This document shows positions 1 through 5,131 of a stretch of DNA of 5,131 bases, in pieces (position 1 is the first letter of the stretch; each line of letters starts with the position of its first letter). The position numbers were made by a program, and so were the translations under genes. Source of the stretch: Flavobacteriaceae bacterium UBA3440. GTDB lineage: Bacteria > Bacteroidota > Bacteroidia > Flavobacteriales > Flavobacteriaceae. The notes beneath the pieces were generated by a model. That model worked only from the letters and a program-made list of their open reading frames with translations. It was not told the DNA's origin and did no database searches. The stretch covers positions 1 to 5,131 of the forward strand of contig DFSJ01000074.1 of assembly GCA_002378585.1 (NCBI GenBank), read 5' to 3'.

Positions 1-471
1 CAGGGTCTATCATTTAGAACCCACCTTGCTCGATTGGTCAACGCCTTAATAGCAGAGGGCGCTAATGAGAAAGCGATAGGAATTTGTGATATCGCCATGA
101 AGTATGTACCCCTACAACAATTTGGTTTTTACGCATTCGTTGAACCATTTATCGAGGGGTATTATCAAGCAGGCGCTCTTGAAAAAGGAGATAAACTCTA
201 CAGAGATCTAATCGCTCAATACCAAGATCATTTGGACTACTACGGGCAACTTCCGATCAAAGAACAGTCTAGAATGATACAAGATATCGTCGGTGATCTG
301 GACAGTTACCGCACAGCCTTCGAGTTGTGGGCTACCTTCCATCCAGAGGATCAATGGGCCGAAGAATCAGCAACTTTCAGCAGCTATATCGAACGATTTA
401 GTCATTTCTACAGTCAGGATGAAACCCCAGTAGATTTAGAAGACAGACCCACAGATACCTTGGGTCAATAA
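1..471 (+). CDS. C-terminal part of a probable DUF2723-family membrane protein (5' truncated)
   Basis: The reading frame is open from base 1, so this is the last 156 codons of a longer gene whose start lies outside the window; it ends with TAA at 469-471. The visible part has no membrane segment. It is soluble, helical and TPR-like: an FRTHLARLVNALIAEG helix, then a helix with EKAIGICDIAMKYVP, then EGYYQAGALEKGDKLYRDLI and a LDYYGQLP segment. This pattern matches what I recall of the C-terminal tail of large Bacteroidota DUF2723 proteins (multi-membrane-span, glycosyltransferase-C-like, related to TMEM260), where the tail follows the membrane domain. The last ~25 residues are acidic and probably disordered. 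A TTG at base 34 could be read as a start, but the family-like FRTHLARL sequence continues upstream of it, so I treat it as internal. The gene converges on the thioredoxin-like gene and shares its terminator. The assignment is from memory of the family; another TPR-tailed protein is possible. Confidence 0.7.
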   Translation, partial: QGLSFRTHLARLVNALIAEGANEKAIGICDIAMKYVPLQQFGFYAFVEPFIEGYYQAGALEKGDKLYRDLIAQYQDHLDYYGQLPIKEQSRMIQDIVGDLDSYRTAFELWATFHPEDQWAEESATFSSYIERFSHFYSQDETPVDLEDRPTDTLGQ

Positions 472-508
472 ATCAAAAAGGCCGGAGCTGTGCTCCGGCC
501 TTTTTGAT
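472..508. terminator. Bidirectional Rho-independent terminator
   Basis: Bases 472-488 and 492-508 form a perfect 17-bp inverted repeat around a 3-base TGT loop. The core GGCCGGAGC is GC-rich and is flanked by A5 on the left and T5 on the right, so either strand gives a GC hairpin followed by a U tract. It begins 1 base after the stop codon of the plus-strand gene and lies 16 bases beyond the stop of the minus-strand thioredoxin-like gene, as expected for a shared terminator between convergent genes. Confidence 0.93.
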
Positions 509-524
509 ATTAGTAACTTCCTAA

Positions 525-821
525 TTAGATATGTTCTTTGAGTTTGATGAGCAAGGTGTTGGCATCTTGTTCCCCACTCTGTCTCCAAAGCATTTCTCCT
601 TGTTTATAGATCATCAGTGTCGGTAGGGTCTTGACGCGTAAAGCTTCACTGAGGACTTGATTCTTATCCACATCGATCTTGATCACCTTTCCTTTGTCAC
701 CCAAAGCTGCGGCTACGTGGTTAAGTACTTCGTGCATCTGCTGAGCAGACTCGCTCCACTCTGTGTAGAATTGCAACAGAACGGGAAAAGGCACGTCGAT
801 TAATTCTCCAAATTTTGACAT
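525..821 (-). CDS. Thioredoxin-like protein lacking the CXXC active site
   Basis: This is a 98-residue single-domain thioredoxin fold, close to the usual ~105 residues, with no signal peptide or membrane segment, so probably cytoplasmic. Fold landmarks are visible: the beta strand PVLLQFYTEW (13-22) with the tryptophan that normally precedes the active site, VIKIDVDKN (46-54), and the cis-proline loop TLPTLMIY (P67), followed by a C-terminal helix. The active site WCxxC is replaced by W22-S23-E24-S25-A26, and the whole protein contains no cysteine. The buried Asp of classical thioredoxins (E. coli D26) aligns with Q17. It cannot do dithiol-disulfide exchange. A binding, chaperone or scaffold role is inference. 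I recall similar short proteins with a changed active site in flavobacteria, so it is probably a conserved subfamily and not a decayed gene. The ATG at 821 is supported by a promoter ending 19 bases upstream; stop TAA at 525-527. It is the last gene of the minus-strand cluster. Confidence 0.9.
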   Translation of the reverse strand: MSKFGELIDVPFPVLLQFYTEWSESAQQMHEVLNHVAAALGDKGKVIKIDVDKNQVLSEALRVKTLPTLMIYKQGEMLWRQSGEQDANTLLIKLKEHI

Positions 822-840
822 AAACGGCTGATTAGCGGTT

Positions 841-869
841 CAAAAGTAGTAAAAAAAAGTTTCTGGCAA
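841..869 (-). promoter_or_regulatory. Bacteroidota-type promoter for the thioredoxin-like gene
   Basis: On the minus strand, TACTTTTG (848 down to 841) matches the Bacteroidota -7 consensus TAnnTTTG exactly. A TTG at 869-867 lies 18 bases further upstream, within the usual spacing for the -33 element. The ATG follows 19 bases after the -7 box, implying a leader of about 10-15 bases. A run of eight A/T pairs (851-858) sits in the spacer. This would let the gene be transcribed independently of the phosphoesterase upstream. Confidence 0.6.
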
Positions 870-880
870 GAAAATCAGAG

Positions 881-2113
881 CTAGGCGACAGTCTTCGTGC
901 CTTTTTTCAAGACTATGGAGGTGATTTCAGGCCACATACCTACGCGACCGGGATAGCCAATAAATCCAAAACCTCGATTGACATTGATCCACTGACCCAT
1001 CTCTTGATAAAGACCGGCCCAATAGGTATACCTCCACTGAACTGGACTCCACTTGATCCAACCCGGAATTTCTACCCCAAACTGCATCCCGTGGGTGTGT
1101 CCGCTTAGTGTCAGGTGGTAATGGGTGTCATCCTTCAGCACCACATCCTCCCAGTGTGATGGATCGTGAGACAGCAATACTTTAAAACCATCTTTAGGTA
1201 CTTGGGCGCTGGCCAGGGCCAAATCGCCCTTTTTGATAAATCGTCCTCTGCCCCAATTTTCTACCCCAATAAGATGTATTTGTTGACCATTCTTCTCGAT
1301 GACGCGGTGTTCATTGCGCAACAAATCAAAACCAATTTTTTCATGAGTATGGACTAAATCGGCAAAATTATCTGCTTTTTGTCGGTCACTTGACCACTCT
1401 ATATAATCGCCGTAGTCGTGATTCCCCAAAATTGAATATTTGCCTACTGGCGCTGAAATCTGAGCGAAAACATCCACCCAAGGTTTCATCTCCACAGCGC
1501 TGTTATTGACCAGATCGCCAGTGAACACCACCAAATCAGCCTTTTCAGCATTGACCAGATCAACCCCGTAGGCTACCTTTTCCGGATCATCAAAACTACC
1601 CGAATGTATGTCCGATATCTGTGTTATTTTAAACCCATCAAATGCCTCGGGCAAATCGTCAAAATACAATTCATACCTCAACACCTTGTAGTTGTACTTA
1701 CCTTTGTACATTCCGTAAAGCAATGCGCCAAAAGGCAGAGAAGCTATGCCTAGAGCAAGCGCACTGATAAATTTTCTTCTACCGGGTAAAAGCGGAGCGG
1801 GATCTCCGATTACTTTGCGAAAACCTGCCACAACAAAACGAACCAAATCTTCAGACAACAAGACAGAGGTAGCTGTGATTTTAAAGACCATGACTGAAAG
1901 AAGTAATCCAAAGGCCCAACCCGTTATGGGGGTTACCCCAATCCTTGAGGTGACTCCTGAAGCAAATTGTGCTATAAAAAAGACCAAAACTCCACTCCAA
2001 GCAATAGAAATCAGCCACCATACCCAGGCTTTGGGCTGCAAAGTTTTCAGCGCCTGAAACGCATAAGCTCCAAAAAACGCGTAAAATGCAATAAATATAA
2101 CCCAGCGCATCAT
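881..2113 (-). CDS. Membrane-anchored metallophosphoesterase (calcineurin-like, YkuE/YaeI-related)
   Basis: This is a 410-residue protein with four predicted membrane segments (about 2-21, 32-51, 65-86, 116-135) and a calcineurin-like phosphoesterase domain from about residue 145. All metal-site motifs are present: D168-I-H170, G199-D200-L-V-N-N, G230-N-H-D233, H316-D317 and G338-H-T-H-G342, so it should be an active two-metal phosphohydrolase. The substrate cannot be read from sequence; related YaeI/LpxG-type and YkuE-type enzymes act on lipid-linked or envelope substrates. Positive charges concentrate in loop 1 and especially in the loop before segment 4 (R92, R99, K100, R112, R113, K114), which predicts a periplasmic catalytic domain. 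That loop ends in GRRKFIS, a twin-arginine-like motif. I chose ATG at 2113; ATG at 2110 is equally possible, and the in-frame TTG at 2116 is less likely. The start lies 41 bases after the cutC stop, so co-transcription with cutC is plausible. Stop TAG at 881-883. There is no clear Shine-Dalgarno site. Confidence 0.9.
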   Translation of the reverse strand: MMRWVIFIAFYAFFGAYAFQALKTLQPKAWVWWLISIAWSGVLVFFIAQFASGVTSRIGVTPITGWAFGLLLSVMVFKITATSVLLSEDLVRFVVAGFRKVIGDPAPLLPGRRKFISALALGIASLPFGALLYGMYKGKYNYKVLRYELYFDDLPEAFDGFKITQISDIHSGSFDDPEKVAYGVDLVNAEKADLVVFTGDLVNNSAVEMKPWVDVFAQISAPVGKYSILGNHDYGDYIEWSSDRQKADNFADLVHTHEKIGFDLLRNEHRVIEKNGQQIHLIGVENWGRGRFIKKGDLALASAQVPKDGFKVLLSHDPSHWEDVVLKDDTHYHLTLSGHTHGMQFGVEIPGWIKWSPVQWRYTYWAGLYQEMGQWINVNRGFGFIGYPGRVGMWPEITSIVLKKGTKTVA

Positions 2114-2124
2114 CAAATTTTTGG

Positions 2125-2132
2125 CAAAGATA
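2125..2132 (-). promoter_or_regulatory. Possible -7 box of an internal promoter before the metallophosphoesterase gene
   Basis: In the 41-bp gap after cutC, the minus strand reads TATCTTTG, an exact match to the Bacteroidota -7 consensus TAnnTTTG, 11 bases before the chosen ATG. The upstream element is poor: the nearest TTG (2148-2146) is only 13 bases away, shorter than normal. It may add transcription of the phosphoesterase beyond read-through from cutC, or it may be chance. Confidence 0.35.
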
Positions 2133-2154
2133 GGATGCTCGCAGACAATCGATC

Positions 2155-2883
2155 CTAAAGTTTTCTTAAGACCTCACAAACTTGTCTGATTTTTTCTGCC
2201 GAGGTATCGTATTGATATTGCTCTGCCATAAGGTTGGGAGAAATCAAAGGCACCTTGGGCGGTGACTCCAATACCTGTTCAGGTACTATGCCCGACAGAT
2301 GGATGGCCCGAAAACCAGCTGATTTAAACCGCATAATTTGATCTGGTTTTACCCCAGATCCAGGCATCACCGTCATCTTTTTAGACTTGAGTTGCATGCG
2401 TTCCAAGGTAGCCAAACCCTCCATAGCTGTTGATGCCCCTCCAGACGAAAGTACCGTATCTATTCCTAGGTCTTCCAATAAAGACACTGCGGCAACAGGA
2501 TCATCGACCCAGTCTATGGCTCTGTGAAAAGTGCATTTCATACCCTGAGCGGCATAAAGCAACTGACGCGTGCGCACTTGGTCGATTTTAGTGTCTTTAG
2601 TCAGTACCCCAAAAACAACCCCTTCAAATCCCAGGCTTCTGCACAGTGAAATATCCGAAATCATGGACGCAAATTCATGGTGCGTATAGGTGAAATCCCC
2701 CATTCTGGGTCGGATTAACACATGGATCGGAATCCTCAGTAGTCTGCGTACTTGCTCCATCACTCCAAATGAGGGTGTTACCCCCCCCACGCCTATCGCC
2801 GAGCACAACTCGATCCGTTGAACACCAGCTTGCTGAGCTGTCAAAGCCGAGGCAATGGTGTGGGCACAAACTTCAACCTCCAT
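2155..2883 (-). CDS. cutC: CutC family protein (TIM-barrel, copper homeostasis family)
   Basis: This 242-residue protein closely fits the CutC family (E. coli CutC is about 248 residues). Family signatures in order: EVEVCAHT at the N-terminus (first barrel strand), QRIELC (22-27), GGVTPSFG (33-40), IRPRMGDF (57-64), the DI...GFEGVVFG segment (77-92), TFHRAID (118-124), LSSGG (145-149) and MPGSGV (173-178). No signal peptide is seen, so it is probably cytoplasmic. The family is linked to copper tolerance from E. coli genetics, but its biochemical role is disputed; cysteines C6 and C27 are candidate ligands by inference. It is not the choline TMA-lyase that shares the name CutC. ATG at 2881-2883 directly precedes the conserved first strand; stop TAG at 2155-2157. 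Codons 32-35 contain an unbroken run of eight G (2781-2788), and the frame is intact across it. It is the first gene of the minus-strand cluster and divergent from polA. Confidence 0.93.
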   Translation of the reverse strand: MEVEVCAHTIASALTAQQAGVQRIELCSAIGVGGVTPSFGVMEQVRRLLRIPIHVLIRPRMGDFTYTHHEFASMISDISLCRSLGFEGVVFGVLTKDTKIDQVRTRQLLYAAQGMKCTFHRAIDWVDDPVAAVSLLEDLGIDTVLSSGGASTAMEGLATLERMQLKSKKMTVMPGSGVKPDQIMRFKSAGFRAIHLSGIVPEQVLESPPKVPLISPNLMAEQYQYDTSAEKIRQVCEVLRKL

Positions 2884-3002
2884 AGTCGATTCTTTTTACA
2901 AAGAAACAAAAAAACAAAACCCCAAAACCCTTGACCTTTCACCGAACAAAATCATGGGGTAAGCCGATATTCTTTTGTAGATTTACCCCTGAAATTGACG
3001 TT
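2884..3002. other. Divergent cutC-polA intergenic region
   Basis: These 119 bases between the two divergent starts must hold both promoters. The cutC half is A-rich on the plus strand and contains two tandem copies of CAAAACCC (2915-2930). For cutC, a minus-strand TTTCTTTG (2906-2899) is one mismatch from TAnnTTTG, with a TTTG 16 bases upstream (2926-2923). For polA, TTCTTTTG (2970-2977) is also one mismatch from the -7 consensus, but no good -33 box lies at the right distance. Neither promoter is strong enough to call firmly. No Shine-Dalgarno sequence is evident before either ATG, which is common in Bacteroidota. Confidence 0.5.
2956..2989. repeat. Inverted repeat GGGGTAA / TTACCCC upstream of polA
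   Basis: A perfect 7-bp inverted repeat (arms 2956-2962 and 2983-2989) is separated by 20 bases. It brackets the weak polA -7-like box at 2970-2977 and ends 13 bases before the polA ATG. It could be an operator for a dimeric regulator. A hairpin is less likely given the long spacer, and chance cannot be excluded. Confidence 0.35.
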
Positions 3003-5131
3003 ATGACTCCCAAAAAAAGACTCTTTTTGCTCGACGCCTACGCCCTTATTTTTCGAGGGTATTACGCGATGATTAAAAGCCCCCGTATTCACTCTAATGG
3101 CATGGAAACCTCCGCCATTTATGGATTTGTGAATTCTTTATTCGATGTGATCAACCGAGAAAAACCAGATCATTTGGCGGTTTGTTTCGACAAAGGAGGT
3201 AGTCATGAGCGCACGGCCGCATTTGAAGCCTATAAAGCCAATAGATCTGAAACTCCAGAAGCCATAAAAATAGCCGTTCCTTACATCCACCAAATTCTTG
3301 AGGCCATGCACATTCCCATCGTGGAGCAAGAAGGGATGGAAGCGGATGATTTAATTGGAACCTTGGCCAAACAGGCTGAAAAAGAAGGGTACCTGGTGTA
3401 CATGGTGACCCCTGACAAAGACTTTGGGCAGTTGGTCAGCGAGCACATTCTGATGTATCGACCTGCGCGCATGGGCAATGGGATTGAAATTTGGGGTGTT
3501 CCAGAGGTCCAAGAACGTTTTGGCGTTCAGCGACCGGAACAGGTTATCGATTATTTAGGGATGATGGGCGATGCAAGCGACAATATTCCCGGCCTGCCTG
3601 GTGTGGGAGATAAGACGGCCAAGAAATTTATCGAGACCTATGGCAGCATGGAAAACTTATTGGCCCACGCCCATGAGTTAAAAGGTAAAATGCGTGAAAA
3701 CATCGAGGGTGCTAAAGAGTTGGGTATGCTTTCAAAACAATTGGCTACCATCAACACCCAATGTGATGTTCGTTTTGACGCCCAAAACTTTGAACTATCC
3801 ATACCCGACATGGACCGGGTTACCCAACTTTTTGAGTCCTTGGAATTCAGGCGACTAAAAACTCAGTTTGACCAACTATACCACAAATTAAACGGGACTG
3901 CCTCCCAGACAATTCCCGATACAAACAAAACGCCTGCCCCAACCAGCACGGCCCCCACTCTTCCAGGTCAAGGCCAATACTCCTTATTTGATGCACCAGC
4001 CCCTGCAACCCAGGGCGCTGAGCCCGCCACCAATTTCCAAAGGACTCATCTGGCGCAAACCACCCACCACTATCAGGTGATACAACCCGGCTTGGGATTA
4101 AAACTTTTGGTGGAAACACTATGCAAGCAACCGAGTGTTTGCTTTGATACCGAAACGACTTCACTCAACCCTATGGAGGCTGAATTGGTGGGGATATCCC
4201 TGAGCTGGGAAGCCCACAAAGCCTATTTTATTCCTCTAGGCCCTGATCCCGAGCAAATACAAGGCGCCTTGGAACAGTTAAAGCCATTTTTTGGGTCCAC
4301 CCAGGTGGAAAAAATAGCCCATAACCTTAAGTATGACCTTAAGGTGCTTAAACGCTATGGCGTCGAAGTATCAGCGCCTTGGTATGACACCATGATTGCG
4401 CATTATTTGATCAATCCGGACATGAGGCACAACATGGATGTATTGGCCGAGACCTACCTCAACTATCAACCCATCAGCTACCAGGATCTTGTCGGCAAGG
4501 GAAAACAAGAACTACCGATCAGAGAAGTTGATCCCTCCTTGTTGGCGGACTATGCCTGTGAGGATGCAGACATAACGTATCAATTGGCAGAACTGTTCAA
4601 AAAGGAACTAGCTCAAGCTGAAAATACCTCCTTGATCGAGGAGTTAGAATTGCCGTTAATCGATGTTTTAGCAGACATGGAGCTTGCTGGAATAAGTCTG
4701 AATCAACAGTTCTTACACCAACTTTCTGTAGAACTGGAGAGAGACCTCAAAACACTGGAACAAGAAATCTATCAATGTGCGGGTTCAACCTTTAACATCG
4801 CCTCACCCAAACAATTGGGGGAAATTCTGTTTGAACAACTAAAATTGGTCGACAAACCAAAAAAGACAAAAACAGGTCAGTACGCCACCTCAGAAGAGGT
4901 GTTGTCTTATTTGGCAAAAGACCATGAAATTGTTCGTAAAGTACTTGAATACAGGGGATTGGCCAAGCTTAAAAGCACGTATATAGACGCTTTACCCACT
5001 CAGGTGGACAAAAAAACAAATCGAATTCATACTGAATACATGCAAGCGGTAGCCGCTACTGGAAGGTTGAGCAGCAATAATCCGAACCTGCAAAACATCC
5101 CCATCAGAACAGAACGAGGACGTGAAGTGCG
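3003..5131 (+). CDS. polA: DNA polymerase I, 5' nuclease + 3'-5' exonuclease + start of polymerase domain (3' truncated by window)
   Basis: The frame is open from ATG 3003 to the window end, giving 709 complete codons of a protein usually near 930 residues; the rest lies off the edge. The 5' nuclease domain (1 to ~295) keeps its metal-binding residues, several at E. coli numbering: D11, D63, E113-A-D115-D116, D138 and D140, D190 and D193, then the helix-hairpin-helix GLPGVGDKTA (197-206). A low-complexity P/T/A/Q-rich linker (~297-358) follows and contains QYSLF. The 3'-5' exonuclease domain is intact: ExoI D382-T-E384, ExoII HNLKYD with D445, ExoIII Y517-x3-D521, so proofreading is expected. 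The thumb segment EYRGLAKLKSTYIDALP leads into TGRLSSNNPNLQNIP, the first polymerase-domain motif. Motifs A, B and C are not in the window. The enzyme acts in Okazaki-fragment processing and repair synthesis. ATG 3003 is right for the family: hydrophobic strand LFLLDAYALIFR begins at residue 7. Confidence 0.97.
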   Translation, partial: MTPKKRLFLLDAYALIFRGYYAMIKSPRIHSNGMETSAIYGFVNSLFDVINREKPDHLAVCFDKGGSHERTAAFEAYKANRSETPEAIKIAVPYIHQILEAMHIPIVEQEGMEADDLIGTLAKQAEKEGYLVYMVTPDKDFGQLVSEHILMYRPARMGNGIEIWGVPEVQERFGVQRPEQVIDYLGMMGDASDNIPGLPGVGDKTAKKFIETYGSMENLLAHAHELKGKMRENIEGAKELGMLSKQLATINTQCDVRFDAQNFELSIPDMDRVTQLFESLEFRRLKTQFDQLYHKLNGTASQTIPDTNKTPAPTSTAPTLPGQGQYSLFDAPAPATQGAEPATNFQRTHLAQTTHHYQVIQPGLGLKLLVETLCKQPSVCFDTETTSLNPMEAELVGISLSWEAHKAYFIPLGPDPEQIQGALEQLKPFFGSTQVEKIAHNLKYDLKVLKRYGVEVSAPWYDTMIAHYLINPDMRHNMDVLAETYLNYQPISYQDLVGKGKQELPIREVDPSLLADYACEDADITYQLAELFKKELAQAENTSLIEELELPLIDVLADMELAGISLNQQFLHQLSVELERDLKTLEQEIYQCAGSTFNIASPKQLGEILFEQLKLVDKPKKTKTGQYATSEEVLSYLAKDHEIVRKVLEYRGLAKLKSTYIDALPTQVDKKTNRIHTEYMQAVAATGRLSSNNPNLQNIPIRTERGREV

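Noticed and set aside
34..36. TTG at base 34 as the start of a 145-residue protein
   Set aside because: The frame is open to base 1 and the upstream codons (GLSFRTHLAR) continue the DUF2723-tail pattern, so this is a gene cut by the window edge.
1746..2057. Plus-strand open frame of 103 codons inside the metallophosphoesterase gene
   Set aside because: It lies opposite the membrane-segment and RRKFIS-coding part of a well-supported gene and resembles no protein family.
2114..2116. TTG start one codon upstream of the metallophosphoesterase ATGs
   Set aside because: Two ATG codons follow immediately at 2113 and 2110; a TTG start has no supporting signal.
2155..2883. Reading cutC as choline trimethylamine-lyase
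   Set aside because: That enzyme is a glycyl radical protein of over 800 residues; this 242-residue TIM barrel has the PF03932-type signatures instead.
2915..2930. Tandem CAAAACCC (C4A4-like) as a telomere-type or functional repeat
   Set aside because: There are only two copies in an A/C-rich intergenic stretch, which is too little to separate from composition bias.
2931..2960. TTGACC at 2931 as a sigma70-type -35 box for polA
   Set aside because: There is no TATAAT-like box about 17 bases downstream, and a Bacteroidota housekeeping sigma factor does not use this consensus.
3847..4164. Minus-strand open frame of 105 codons inside polA
   Set aside because: It is antisense to the PolA linker and ExoI region, where biased Pro/Thr/Ala codons keep the opposite frame open; no recognisable domain.
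4942..5074. A T7-style thioredoxin-binding insertion in the PolA thumb, pairing with the nearby cysteine-free thioredoxin-like protein
   Set aside because: T7 polymerase uses thioredoxin as a processivity factor through a thumb insertion, so the link was tempting. The segment from EYRGLAKLKSTY to TGRLSS has the same length as I recall for E. coli Pol I with no insertion, and the genes are not in one operon.

Overview
This window looks like chromosomal housekeeping DNA from a member of Bacteroidota, probably a Flavobacteriia-like lineage. The reasons are a DUF2723-type membrane protein tail, a thioredoxin-like protein of a kind I recall from flavobacteria, TAnnTTTG-type promoter boxes, and starts without clear Shine-Dalgarno sequences. 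Base composition appears moderate. I see no phage, IS, CRISPR, tRNA or rRNA signal. The assignment rests on recognition, not on a database search.

Layout: bases 1-471 (+) are the last 156 codons of a gene entering from the left, probably a DUF2723 membrane protein. It ends at a perfect 17-bp inverted-repeat terminator (472-508) that serves both strands. Three minus-strand genes follow, read right to left as cutC (2155-2883), a membrane-anchored metallophosphoesterase (881-2113) and a short cysteine-free thioredoxin-like protein (525-821). The gaps between them are 41 and 59 bp. A good Bacteroidota promoter lies directly before the thioredoxin-like gene, and a weaker one lies before the phosphoesterase. 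The three may therefore be read from the cutC side and also from internal promoters, all ending at the shared terminator.

A 119-bp divergent intergenic region (2884-3002) separates cutC from polA. polA (3003 to the window end, +) is DNA polymerase I with its 5' nuclease and 3'-5' proofreading domains complete. It is cut by the window edge just after the TGRLSS motif at the start of the polymerase active-site region.

I found no previously undescribed multi-gene system. The points most worth a second look are: the thioredoxin fold that has lost both active-site cysteines and the buried Asp; a twin-arginine-like motif before the fourth membrane segment of the phosphoesterase; a QYSLF sliding-clamp-binding-like motif in the PolA linker; an 8-G tract inside cutC; and an inverted repeat in front of polA. 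There is no gene-free stretch longer than 300 bp.
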